Shown one piece after another: positions 33,758 to 42,221 of a stretch of DNA of 64,000 bases. The stretch is from Pseudomonas simiae. Lineage in GTDB: Bacteria > Pseudomonadota > Gammaproteobacteria > Pseudomonadales > Pseudomonadaceae. The position numbers and the translations under genes are program-made. The notes under the pieces were generated by a model that worked only from the letters and a program-made list of their open reading frames with translations, did no database searches and was not told where the DNA came from. Position 1 is the first letter of the stretch; the number at the start of each line of letters is the position of its first letter. Location of the stretch: NCBI RefSeq assembly GCF_900111895.1, contig NZ_FOKB01000007.1:186001-250000 (forward strand). Direction: 5' to 3'.

Positions 33758-34032
33758 CACAACACCATGTGCACGAAGCCCGTGGCCCGCAGTTCGCTGT
33801 TGATGTTGTAGAGCTGGTCTTGATCGATCGCAACGATGTGCAACTGGATCGTGGTGTATTTGCCGGTTGAACTGGATCGTTCGTCCACGCGCTGATCGTT
33901 GATCGTTGCGTGTTTACGCACGATCTCAAGGATCAGGTCTTTACGGCCGACACCGGTATCGCTGATCACCTTGATGGGATAGTCCACCACCGGGAATTCG
34001 ATCTTTGGCGCCTTTACTTCTTTATCGGTCAT
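33757..34032 (-). CDS. ybeD: DUF493/YbeD family protein
   Basis: A protein of 91 residues with the ferredoxin-like ACT-type fold of YbeD (FPVVDYPIKVISDTGVGRKDLILEIVRKH). It usually sits immediately before lipB, as here, and a role in regulating lipoate attachment has been suggested but not proven. Its TGA overlaps the lipB ATG by one base. The preceding hairpin at 34070-34104 separates it from dacA. Confidence 0.9.
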   Translation of the reverse strand: MTDKEVKAPKIEFPVVDYPIKVISDTGVGRKDLILEIVRKHATINDQRVDERSSSTGKYTTIQLHIVAIDQDQLYNINSELRATGFVHMVL

Positions 34033-34069
34033 GGCGTAACGGCCTCGTAAGCGTAAGCCGTGGCGACGG

Positions 34070-34104
34070 GCAAAGCCCCGCGTCGGATCAACGCGGGGCT
34101 TTGC
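34070..34104 (-). terminator. Hairpin between dacA and ybeD
   Basis: GCAAAGCCCCGCGT and ACGCGGGGCTTTGC form a 14-bp stem with a 7-nt loop (34084-34090), 12 bp past the dacA stop. T residues follow only within the arm, so it may act as a partial terminator. Confidence 0.6.
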
Positions 34105-34116
34105 AGGTGCACACTA

Positions 34117-35274
34117 TCAGTTGAACAAGCTGTAGAAGAATAGACGGATGCTATCCCAGACGCGGCGGAAGATACCACCTTCGTCGACGGCGTCCAGGGC
34201 GATCAGGTCGGCGCTGTGCACCACTTTGTCGTCCAGCTTGACTTCGACCTTGCCGATCACATCACCCTTGGCGATTGGGGCAACCAATTGCGGGTTCATG
34301 GTCATGCTGGCCGCGAGCTTTTTCAGCTGGCCTTTAGGCATGGTCAGGGTCAGGTCGTCGGCCAGGCCGGCTTTGACCTGGGAGGTCGCGCCTTTCCACA
34401 CTGGCGCGGTCGCCAGCTCAGCACCCTTCTGGTAGAAGGTCTGGGTTTCGAAGAAACGGAAACCGTAGGTCAGCAGCTTTTGCGTCTCGGCCGCACGGGC
34501 CTGCTCGCTGTTGGTACCGAAGACCACGGCGATCAAGCGTTGGCCGTCACGGACAGCAGACGACACCATGCAGTAGCCGGCTTCGTCGGTGTGGCCGGTT
34601 TTCAGGCCATCGACGGTCTTGTCGCGCCACAGCAACAGGTTGCGGTTAGGCTGCTTGATGTTGTTCCAGAAGAATTCCTTCTGGGAGTAGATAGCGTAGT
34701 GCACCGGGTCGACGCGGATGATCGCGCGCGCCAGGATCGCCATGTCGTGAGCCGACGAGTAGTGCTCTGGGTTCGGCAGGCCGGTCGGGTTCATGAAGTG
34801 GCTGTTGGTCATGCCCAGGTCGGCCACGGTTTTGTTCATCATGTCGGCGAACGCGTCTTCGCTGCCGGCGATGTGCTCGGCCAGGGCGACGCTGGCGTCG
34901 TTACCGGACTGGATGATGATGCCGTGCAGCAGGTCGCTCACGGTGACCTGCGAGCCAACCTTGATGAACATCCGCGAACCGCCGGTACGCCAGGCGTTTT
35001 CGCTGACGGTGACCGGGTCGTTCTCGCCGATCTGGCCGCGACGGATTTCCAGGGTCGCGATGTAGGCGGTCATCAGTTTGGTCAGGCTGGCCGGCGGCAG
35101 GCGCTGGTCACCGTTGCTCTCGACCAGCACGTTGCCACTGGCGGCATCCATGAGGACCCAGGACTTGGCGGCCAGTTGCGGGGAAGCCGGCACCATTTCA
35201 ACGGCCCAGGCGGCCGGGGTGATGATCAGCGAAAGAAGCAGGCACGTGCGTTTGGCTAAGGTGGTGATGTTCAT
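34117..35274 (-). CDS. dacA: D-alanyl-D-alanine carboxypeptidase, PBP5/6 type
   Basis: Periplasmic low-molecular-mass penicillin-binding protein of 385 residues that trims the terminal D-Ala from pentapeptides. The signal peptide MNITTLAKRTCLLLSLIIT is followed by S63-x-x-K66 (PASLTKLM), S123-G-N125 (IQSGND) and K225-T-G227 (LKTGHTDEAGY). The C-terminal beta domain (about 285-365) ends in an amphipathic helix (WDSIRLFFYSLFN) that tethers it to the inner membrane. The P. aeruginosa homologue is often called dacC. It is upstream of ybeD-lipB-lipA and downstream of rlpA on the same strand. Confidence 0.95.
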   Translation of the reverse strand: MNITTLAKRTCLLLSLIITPAAWAVEMVPASPQLAAKSWVLMDAASGNVLVESNGDQRLPPASLTKLMTAYIATLEIRRGQIGENDPVTVSENAWRTGGSRMFIKVGSQVTVSDLLHGIIIQSGNDASVALAEHIAGSEDAFADMMNKTVADLGMTNSHFMNPTGLPNPEHYSSAHDMAILARAIIRVDPVHYAIYSQKEFFWNNIKQPNRNLLLWRDKTVDGLKTGHTDEAGYCMVSSAVRDGQRLIAVVFGTNSEQARAAETQKLLTYGFRFFETQTFYQKGAELATAPVWKGATSQVKAGLADDLTLTMPKGQLKKLAASMTMNPQLVAPIAKGDVIGKVEVKLDDKVVHSADLIALDAVDEGGIFRRVWDSIRLFFYSLFN

Positions 35275-35454
35275 CCGTCTCTCGAAATTGCTTATGGAAA
35301 CTTGCCCTCGCGGGCAAAACTTATTCAGACAGCCCGTTGCCAGACTGTCGCGTGTTCGGTTGCCCGCTCACCCCTTGCCCCTGGGTTTTTATTGTTCAAC
35401 GAGCCAACAACCAGGGTTCGAGCCCGCGCACGAGCCTGAACCATCAATGCTTAC

Positions 35455-36459
35455 TTATTCTGAAGTGACCACGCTGGGTTGCCCCAGGTTGGCCATGCGT
35501 ACGCTGTTCTGTACGTGTGCGACTTCGCTCGGCGAGCCGATCGGGCCCATGCGTACACGGTGCAATGTCTGCTGGTTACGCACGATGGAGCTGATAAACA
35601 CCGGCGCGTTGACCATACCACTGAGCTTGGACCTTAACAGTTCTGCCGCATCCGGGTTGGCGAAAGCACCCACCTGCAGGTATTGCCCGCCGGCCATGGA
35701 TGCGCCAGGCGCCGCATGGGGCACGACCACCGTATCAGGCGCGTGCTGTGCCGGCGGCGGCGTCCACTGCTCGATCTTGCCCGTGGAGGCCGTCACTTGC
35801 GGCTGTTGGGTTTGCGGCTCGTTGAGCATCAACGGCGCCGGCTTGCCACGCTGGGCCCAGTACTGGGCCGGGTCAATGCCTTCGACCTTGACGCGCGCGG
35901 TGCCGGTTTCGGCGTAACCGAGTTTCTTCGCGGCGGCGTAGGACAAGTCGATGATGCGGTCCGAGTAGAACGGCCCACGGTCGTTGACCCGCAGGATCAC
36001 CGTGCGGTTGTTGTCCAGGTTGGTCACCCGCACATAGCTGGGCAGCGGCAACGTCTTGTGGGCCGCGCTCATGCCATACAGGTCATACACTTCGCCGTTG
36101 GCGGTGTTCTGGCCGTGGAATTTGGTGCCATACCAGGACGCCGTGCCCGATTGCACGTAGGTCTTGGACTCCTGCAGCGGGAAGTAGCTCTTGCCCAGCA
36201 CGGTATAGGGGTTGGCCTTGTACGGGCCAGTGTGCAGGGTTGGCGTGGCATCCGGGATCTTTGACACGTCGACGTCCCACCACGGCGCGCCGTCTTTGTG
36301 CGCGCGGTTGATGTCCAGGCCTGGCTGGGCACGGACGACTGCGCCGCCGGACTTCTGCGCCGGCGCGCGGCTGTTGGTGGTGGAACAACTGACGACCAGC
36401 AAGGACAACGCGGCGAACGCCACCAGCTTGAGCGGTTGATAGAACGGCGATGCCCGCAT
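35455..36459 (-). CDS. rlpA: RlpA septal-ring lytic transglycosylase lipoprotein
   Basis: Outer-membrane lipoprotein of 334 residues that, in P. aeruginosa, cleaves glycan strands lacking stem peptides. The signal peptide MRASPFYQPLKLVAFAALSLL ends in lipobox VVSC (Cys25). A double-psi beta-barrel domain (about 105-195) contains GTASWYGTKFHGQNTANGE, VRVTNLDNNRT and VNDRGPFYSDRIIDLSYAAA. A C-terminal SPOR domain (about 258-330, GGQYLQVGAFANPDAAELLRSKL) targets denuded glycan at the septum. Its ATG shares a base with the mltB stop (TAATG). Confidence 0.95.
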   Translation of the reverse strand: MRASPFYQPLKLVAFAALSLLVVSCSTTNSRAPAQKSGGAVVRAQPGLDINRAHKDGAPWWDVDVSKIPDATPTLHTGPYKANPYTVLGKSYFPLQESKTYVQSGTASWYGTKFHGQNTANGEVYDLYGMSAAHKTLPLPSYVRVTNLDNNRTVILRVNDRGPFYSDRIIDLSYAAAKKLGYAETGTARVKVEGIDPAQYWAQRGKPAPLMLNEPQTQQPQVTASTGKIEQWTPPPAQHAPDTVVVPHAAPGASMAGGQYLQVGAFANPDAAELLRSKLSGMVNAPVFISSIVRNQQTLHRVRMGPIGSPSEVAHVQNSVRMANLGQPSVVTSE

Positions 36460-37475
36460 TACTTGTTGCCCCGTGCTTGGACCAGCATGTCTGACAGCTG
36501 ATGCACGGCCATGGCGTACATCACACTGCGGTTATAACGCGTGATTGCGTAGAAATTCTTCAGGCCCATCCAGTATTCCGGACCGTTTTCGCCTTCGAGG
36601 CGGAACGCGGTGACCGGCATATCATCAGGCAGCGCATTCTGACTCGACCAGCCCAGCGCCCGCAACTCCCCGACCGTCTTGGCGGGCTCGATGCCCTGGG
36701 TCAGGCCTTCATCGGCACGGTCCCCGGTGACGTCGGCGCGGATCACCACCGGCTCGCCAGCGACCCAGCCATGGCGCTTGAAGTAGCTGGCCACGCTGCC
36801 GATGGCGTCGTCGGGGTTGCTCCAGATATTGATATGCCCGTCGCCGTCAAAATCCACCGCATAGGCGCGGAAACTGCTCGGCATGAACTGCGGCAAGCCC
36901 ATCGCCCCGGCGTAGGAACCCTTGAGGGTCAGCGGGTCGACCTGTTCTTCGCGCGCCAGCAGCAGGAATTCACGCAGCTCCTTGCGGAAGAAGTCAGCGC
37001 GCGGCGGGTAATCAAAGCCCAGGGTCGACAAGGCGTCGATCACCCGGTAACTGCCGGTATTGCGCCCGTAAAAGGTTTCGATACCAATGATCGAGACAAT
37101 CACCTGGGCCGGCACGCCGTATTCCTGCTCGGCGCGGGCCAGTACCGCCTCGTGCTGGCGCCAGAAGTCCACACCCCGCGCCACGCGGGCGTCGGTGAGG
37201 AACATCGGGCGGTATTCCTTCCACTGTTTCACGCGTTCGGCTGGGCGAGAGATGGCGTCGAGGATCGCCTGCTTCTTCTGGGCTTCGCGGAACACGCCCA
37301 TCAGTTGTTCACCGGCGAAACCATAGTCGCGGGTCATTTCACCGACAAACTCGGCGACCTGGGGTGAACCATCGTAGTCACCGGCCTGCGCCTCTTGCGT
37401 TGCGCCCAGCAGCCCAAGCAGGCCCATCCAGGACGCGTGCCGAGTCGCCCAGCCGCGCATTACTTGCATTGACAT
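36459..37475 (-). CDS. mltB: Membrane-bound lytic murein transglycosylase B (SltB1)
   Basis: Periplasmic lytic transglycosylase of 338 residues with catalytic Glu133 in IIGIETFYGRNTG and the family motif GSYAGAMGLPQFMPSSFRAYAVDFDGDGHINIW. A hydrophobic N-terminus (about 17-31) is a signal sequence without a convincing lipobox, in line with the soluble P. aeruginosa enzyme named SltB1. No PG_binding domain is present, unlike the paralogue at 29550. The ATG at 37475 has AAGG 5 nt upstream; a second ATG two codons on is possible. The gene lies 11 bp after the rodA stop. Confidence 0.92.
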   Translation of the reverse strand: MSMQVMRGWATRHASWMGLLGLLGATQEAQAGDYDGSPQVAEFVGEMTRDYGFAGEQLMGVFREAQKKQAILDAISRPAERVKQWKEYRPMFLTDARVARGVDFWRQHEAVLARAEQEYGVPAQVIVSIIGIETFYGRNTGSYRVIDALSTLGFDYPPRADFFRKELREFLLLAREEQVDPLTLKGSYAGAMGLPQFMPSSFRAYAVDFDGDGHINIWSNPDDAIGSVASYFKRHGWVAGEPVVIRADVTGDRADEGLTQGIEPAKTVGELRALGWSSQNALPDDMPVTAFRLEGENGPEYWMGLKNFYAITRYNRSVMYAMAVHQLSDMLVQARGNK

Positions 37476-37486
37476 CTTCACCTTAT

Positions 37487-38590
37487 TCAAACCTGCGCGA
37501 TCCATTTACGATGCGTATGAATCGACATCAAAACCCCAAACGCTGACAGCAATGTCACCAGCGAAGTTCCGCCGTAGCTAATGAACGGCAACGGCACCCC
37601 AACCACCGGCAACAGGCCACTGACCATACCGATGTTGACGAAAACGTAAACAAAAAAAGTCATGGTCAAGGCACCGGCCAGCAATTTGCCGAACAGCGTC
37701 TGCGCCTGCGCGGTGATCACCAGGCCGCGACCAATCAACAGCAAATAGATCAGCAACAGCGCGCATATGCCCACCAGGCCGAACTCTTCGCCCATCACCG
37801 CAATGATGAAGTCGGTATGGCTCTCGGGCAAAAAGTCCAGGTGCGACTGGGTGCCCAGTAACCAACCCTTGCCAAATACTCCGCCGGAACCGATGGCGGC
37901 CTTCGACTGAATAATGTTCCAGCCCGTGCCCAACGGGTCGCTTTCGGGGTCGAGGAACGTCAGGATCCGCTGCTTCTGGTAGTCGTGCATAAAAAAGAAC
38001 CACATGGCCACGGCCACGGGCACGGCGGCGGCCAGCACGCTGAGGATCCAGCGCCAGCGCAATCCGCCCATGAACAGCACGAACGCACCGCCCGCCAGGA
38101 TCAGCAGCGAGGTGCCAAGGTCGGGCTGGCGCACGATCAGGATGAACGGCACCCCGATCAGAATCAGGCTGATCCCCACGTGCTTGAGCTGCGGCGGCAA
38201 GGTGCGCTTGGACAGGTACCAGGCGATGGTCGCCGGCATCAGAATCTTCATGAATTCCGACGGCTGGAAGCGAATCACCCCCGGGATGTTGATCCAGCGG
38301 GTCGCCCCCATGGCGTTGTGGCCCATCACGTCCACCACCACCAGCAGCAGCACGCCAGCGACATAACCGAGTGGCACCCATCGCGCCATGAAGCGCGGCT
38401 CAAGCTGGGCGATCACCACCATCGACAACAACCCCAGGCCGAACGACGACGCCTGTTTGATCAGCAGGTCCCAGTTCTTGCCACTGGCCGAATACAGCAC
38501 GAACAGACTGCCGGCCGCCAGGGTCAGCAGCAGGATCAGCAACGGGCCATCAATGTGCATGCGCTGCAGCAACGTCGCACGGCGACGCAT
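37487..38590 (-). CDS. rodA: RodA peptidoglycan glycosyltransferase (SEDS)
   Basis: Inner-membrane SEDS polymerase of 367 residues that builds side-wall glycan with PBP2. About ten membrane helices are visible. The loop motif WNIIQSKAAIGSGGVFGKGW and LPESHTDFIIAVMGEEFG (with the essential Asp in HTDFI) are characteristic, as is the C-terminal LPFISYGGTSLV. The ATG at 38590 (MRRRATLLQRM) was chosen because GAGGA lies 5 nt upstream and the length matches E. coli RodA (370). A GTG at 38629, overlapping the end of pbpA, would add 13 residues. Confidence 0.95.
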   Translation of the reverse strand: MRRRATLLQRMHIDGPLLILLLTLAAGSLFVLYSASGKNWDLLIKQASSFGLGLLSMVVIAQLEPRFMARWVPLGYVAGVLLLVVVDVMGHNAMGATRWINIPGVIRFQPSEFMKILMPATIAWYLSKRTLPPQLKHVGISLILIGVPFILIVRQPDLGTSLLILAGGAFVLFMGGLRWRWILSVLAAAVPVAVAMWFFFMHDYQKQRILTFLDPESDPLGTGWNIIQSKAAIGSGGVFGKGWLLGTQSHLDFLPESHTDFIIAVMGEEFGLVGICALLLIYLLLIGRGLVITAQAQTLFGKLLAGALTMTFFVYVFVNIGMVSGLLPVVGVPLPFISYGGTSLVTLLSAFGVLMSIHTHRKWIAQV

Positions 38591-38621
38591 CACATCCTCA
38601 CTGGAGAGGATGCGGTCAAAA

Positions 38622-40520
38622 TTACTCTTCACGGGCCGTAACCTCGGTGCTTGAAGGGGGGCCGCCATATTCGGGCTTGAGCCTGCCGTCGTCGGCCAAC
38701 AGCCAGGCGTCCATCACTTGGCGCACCACGGGCGCAGCGACGCCGGAACCGGACTCGCCGTTCTCGACCATCACCGCCACCACGATTTTCGGGTCGTCCG
38801 CCGGGGCAAAGCCGACAAACAAGGCGTGGTCACGGTGGCGCTCCTGGACCTTGGTGCGGTCGTATTTTTCACCCTGCTTGATCGCCACCACCTGAGCGGT
38901 ACCGCTCTTGCCGGCGATGCGGTATTGCGCGCCAACCGCCGCCTTGCGTGCGGTGCCACGGGCGCCGTGCATGACTTGCTGCATGCCGTGGTTGACCTTG
39001 GTCCAGTCCGACGCATCGCGCAGCACAATGTCCGGGATCGGGTTGTCATCCACCGGCTTTTCGCCTTCGATGGTCTTGGCCAGGTGCGGACGGTTCCAGA
39101 TACCTTTGTTCGCCACCAGTGCCGTGGCCTGGGCCAGTTGCAGCGGCGTGGCCTGCATATAGCCCTGGCCAATGCCAAGAATCAGGGTTTCACCCGGGAA
39201 CCACGCCTGGCGACGGGTCGCTCGTTTCCACTCCCGCGACGGCATCAAGCCGGGGGATTCCTCGAACATGTCCAGGGAGACCTTCTGGCCGAGGCCGAAC
39301 TTGCCCATGTAGGCGGACAAGCGGTCGATGCCCAGCTTATGCGCCAGGTCGTAAAAATAGGTGTCGTTGGAGCGCATGATCGCGGTGTCCAAGTCGACAT
39401 AGCCGTCACCGGTGCGGTTCCAGTTACGGTATTTATGATCGTAGTTGGGCAGCATGTAGTAGCCCGGGTCGAACACCCGGCTGGAGGCCGTGACCACCCC
39501 CGCGTCCAGACCGGCAATCGCCACCGCCGGCTTGATCGTCGACCCCGGCGGGTACAGACCGCGCAGTACGCGGTTGAACAGTGGCCGGTCAATGGAGTCA
39601 CGCAACTCGGCGTAAGCCTTGAAGCTGATGCCGGTCACGAACAGGTTGGGGTCAAAGCTTGGCTGGCTGACCATCGCCAGCACTTCGCCGGTCTTCGGAT
39701 CCAGGGCAACCACCGCGCCGCGACGACCGCCCAAGGCCATCTCCGCCGCTTCCTGCAATTTGATGTCCAGGCTCAGCACGATGTCCTTGCCGGGCACCGG
39801 ATCGGTGCGTTTGAGCACCCGCAGCACGCGGCCACGAGCGTTGGTCTCGACTTCTTCGTAACCCACCTGGCCGTGCAGCTCGGGCTCGTAGAAACGCTCG
39901 ATGCCGGTCTTGCCGATATGGTGGGTGCCGCTGTAATTGACCGGATCGAGGGTTTTCAGCTCTTTTTCGTTGATTCGCCCCATGTAACCGACAGAGTGAG
40001 CAAAGTGCGGCCCTTGCGGGTAATGCCGCACCAACTGCGCCACCACTTCCACACCCGGCAAACGGAACTGGTTCACCGCGATCCGTGCGATCTGCTCTTC
40101 GGTCAGCTCAAACAGGATCGGTACCGGCTCGAAAGGCCGGCGCCCCTGTTTCATGCGTTTCTCGAAGATCGCCCGGTCTTCCGGCGTCAGCTGCAGCACC
40201 TCGACGATCACATCGAGGATCTGCTGCCAGTCACCGGAGCGCTCACGGGTCATGCTCAGACTGAAGCTGGGCCGGTTATCCGCCACTACCACGCCATTGC
40301 GGTCGAAGATCAGCCCGCGGGTCGGCGGGATCGGCTGCACATGCACCCGGTTGTTTTCCGACAAGGTGGAGTGATAGTCGTACTGGATAACCTGCAGGAA
40401 ATACAGGCGTGCGATCAGCACACCCAACAACGCCACCACCATGATTGCGCCAAACACCACACGCGAGCGTACAAGACGTGCGTCTTTCTCGTGGTCCTTG
40501 ATGCGGATCGGCTGGGTCAT
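38622..40520 (-). CDS. pbpA: Penicillin-binding protein 2 (transpeptidase)
   Basis: Inner-membrane class B PBP of 632 residues and partner of RodA in the elongasome. One membrane helix (about 21-43) precedes the PBP dimerisation domain (60-230, PTRGLIFDRNGVVVADNRP) and the transpeptidase domain with S327-x-x-K330 (PPGSTIKP), the S384-N-D386 motif (MRSNDTYFYD) and KSGTAQ near 537. The length matches PBP2 (633 in E. coli). No clear Shine-Dalgarno precedes the ATG. It lies 15 bp downstream of rlmH. Confidence 0.96.
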   Translation of the reverse strand: MTQPIRIKDHEKDARLVRSRVVFGAIMVVALLGVLIARLYFLQVIQYDYHSTLSENNRVHVQPIPPTRGLIFDRNGVVVADNRPSFSLSMTRERSGDWQQILDVIVEVLQLTPEDRAIFEKRMKQGRRPFEPVPILFELTEEQIARIAVNQFRLPGVEVVAQLVRHYPQGPHFAHSVGYMGRINEKELKTLDPVNYSGTHHIGKTGIERFYEPELHGQVGYEEVETNARGRVLRVLKRTDPVPGKDIVLSLDIKLQEAAEMALGGRRGAVVALDPKTGEVLAMVSQPSFDPNLFVTGISFKAYAELRDSIDRPLFNRVLRGLYPPGSTIKPAVAIAGLDAGVVTASSRVFDPGYYMLPNYDHKYRNWNRTGDGYVDLDTAIMRSNDTYFYDLAHKLGIDRLSAYMGKFGLGQKVSLDMFEESPGLMPSREWKRATRRQAWFPGETLILGIGQGYMQATPLQLAQATALVANKGIWNRPHLAKTIEGEKPVDDNPIPDIVLRDASDWTKVNHGMQQVMHGARGTARKAAVGAQYRIAGKSGTAQVVAIKQGEKYDRTKVQERHRDHALFVGFAPADDPKIVVAVMVENGESGSGVAAPVVRQVMDAWLLADDGRLKPEYGGPPSSTEVTAREE

Positions 40521-40535
40521 CGGGAGGGGCGCAGA

Positions 40536-41003
40536 TTATTTGTGGTAAGGGTGCCCGGACAGAACTGTCCAGGCGCGATACAGCTGTTCACCGATCAGAA
40601 TCCGTACCAACGGGTGCGGCAGCGTCAGCGCCGACAGCGACCAACGCTGATCCGCCCGCGCACAGACTTCCGGCGCCAGCCCTTCGGGGCCGCCGACCAT
40701 GAAGTTGACCGTACGCGAATCCAGGCGCCAGCGATCCAGTTCCACCGCCAACTGCTCGGTGCTCCAGGGTTTGCCGTGGACTTCGAGGGTGACGATGCGC
40801 TCATTGGGCCCGACCTTGGCCAACATGGCTTCGCCTTCCTGACGGATGAAGCGCGCCACGTCGGCATTCTTGCCCCGGGTATTGAGCGGTATCTCGACCA
40901 ATTCCAGCGACAGCTCAGCGGGCAGACGCTTGGCATACTCGTGCCAGCCTTCTTCCACCCACTTGGGCATGCGTGAACCGACAGCAATCAGACGCAGGCG
41001 CAC
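40536..41003 (-). CDS. rlmH: 23S rRNA m3-pseudouridine1915 methyltransferase
   Basis: SPOUT methyltransferase of 155 residues modifying pseudouridine 1915 in helix 69. The N-terminal [28 protein letters not shown] and the knotted C-terminal SAM site [13 protein letters not shown] followed by [23 protein letters not shown] are diagnostic; the length equals E. coli RlmH. It lies between rsfS (9 bp upstream) and pbpA, the usual nadD-rsfS-rlmH-mrdA-mrdB order. Confidence 0.96.
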
Positions 41004-41012
41004 AGCCGTTCC

Positions 41013-41507
41013 TTATTCCTGGTCTTTGTTCAGCTTGTCGAAGTGCGCGTGGCCCACTTCCGGGCTGTGGTGCTTGCCATCGGCGGCACGGCTCTGCTCG
41101 GCGCCTTTCCACAGACGCTCCAGGTCGTAGAACTGACGGGCGTTGGAGGTCATCATGTGAACGATCACGTCGTCCATGTCCAGCAGCACCCAGTCGCTGT
41201 CGCCCTTGCCTTCTTCACCCAGCGGCTTCACGCCTTGGGCTTTGACGGCTTCGCGGACCTTGTCAAGCATCGCGCCGATCTGGCGGTTCGAGGTACCGGT
41301 GGCGATGATCATGTAGTCGGTGATGCTCTGCTTGTCGCGCACGTCCAGTACCTGGATGTCCTGGGCCTTGACGTCTTCAAGGGCCGCCACGGCGACTTTT
41401 ACCAGTTCTTCGCCAGCCAGCTCAGGGCCGGTGTGGGCTTCTACTGGCAGCGGAGCGCTTTTGAAGGTGCCTTTGCGCTTAACTTTGCTTACGTCTTTGT
41501 TCGTCAT
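41013..41507 (-). CDS. rsfS: Ribosomal silencing factor RsfS
   Basis: A protein of 164 residues that binds uL14 and blocks subunit joining when nutrients run low. The conserved core (about 30-145) contains ALEDVKAQDIQVLDVRDKQSITDYMIIATGTSNRQIGAM and LLDMDDVIVHMMTSNARQFYDLERLW. The core is 105-110 residues in most bacteria. Here the N-terminus is about 30 residues longer and Lys-rich, and the C-terminus about 20 longer, as is common in Pseudomonas. It is 69 bp downstream of nadD. Confidence 0.95.
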   Translation of the reverse strand: MTNKDVSKVKRKGTFKSAPLPVEAHTGPELAGEELVKVAVAALEDVKAQDIQVLDVRDKQSITDYMIIATGTSNRQIGAMLDKVREAVKAQGVKPLGEEGKGDSDWVLLDMDDVIVHMMTSNARQFYDLERLWKGAEQSRAADGKHHSPEVGHAHFDKLNKDQE

Positions 41508-41576
41508 ATAAAACTCGTTTTGCTCGTATGTTCGGGCGCCCGCTCTACGACTGTGCGTAGGTTCGAGCGCGCCTTT

Positions 41577-42221
41577 TCAGTTCGACGCACGGTAAAGCCC
41601 GTGCGCATCGATGTAGGCCAGGACCGCGTCAGGCACCAGGAAACGTACCGACTTCCCGCTGGCCAGCAGTTGACGGATCTGGGTGGCGGACACCGCAAGC
41701 GGGGTCTGCCAGACGAATGCAATATTCCCGTTCGGCCCGGTCAGGGCCAAGGGGTCACTTACCGACCGCGCGGCCAGCAGGTTGCGCAAGGCATCCGGCG
41801 GTTCGCTGTCGGCATCCGGGCGTTGCAAAACCAGGATGTGGCAATGCTGGAGGAGTTCCTCCCAGCGATGCCAAGAGGGCAGGCCGCAAAATGCGTCCCA
41901 GCCCAAAAGCAGAAACAACTGGTCATCCACGGCCAACTCGGCGCGTATCAATTCCAGGGTGTCCACAGTGTAGGACGGTTTATCGCGCTTGAGCTCGCGG
42001 TCGTCCACCACCAGCGGCGTTATGCCGTCCACCGCCAGGCGCACCATTTCCAGGCGCTGCTGTGGCGACACTTGCGGCGTATCGCGATGGGGCGGCCGAG
42101 CGTTGGGCATCATGCGCAGCTCGTCCAGCGCGAGGGCATCCGCGACTTCCAGGGCACTGCGCAAATGGCCGATGTGCACGGGGTCGAAGGTACCGCCGAG
42201 CAGCCCGATGCGTTTACCCAT
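41577..42221 (-). CDS. nadD: Nicotinate-nucleotide adenylyltransferase
   Basis: A protein of 214 residues converting nicotinate mononucleotide and ATP to deamido-NAD. The nucleotidyltransferase motif GGTFDPVHIGHL (about 9-20) and the C-terminal SATQIRQLLASGKSVRFLVPDAV with ISSTxxR-like chemistry are clear. The ATG at 42221 shares one base with the proA stop (TGATG), so the two genes are coupled. Confidence 0.95.
   Translation of the reverse strand: MGKRIGLLGGTFDPVHIGHLRSALEVADALALDELRMMPNARPPHRDTPQVSPQQRLEMVRLAVDGITPLVVDDRELKRDKPSYTVDTLELIRAELAVDDQLFLLLGWDAFCGLPSWHRWEELLQHCHILVLQRPDADSEPPDALRNLLAARSVSDPLALTGPNGNIAFVWQTPLAVSATQIRQLLASGKSVRFLVPDAVLAYIDAHGLYRASN

Noticed and set aside
38718..40976. 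Long plus-strand open frame of about 750 codons opposite pbpA and rlmH
   Set aside because: It is antisense to clearly conserved pbpA, lacks a ribosome-binding site and any domain, and has the His/Arg/Gln-rich composition typical of antisense frames in high-GC genes.
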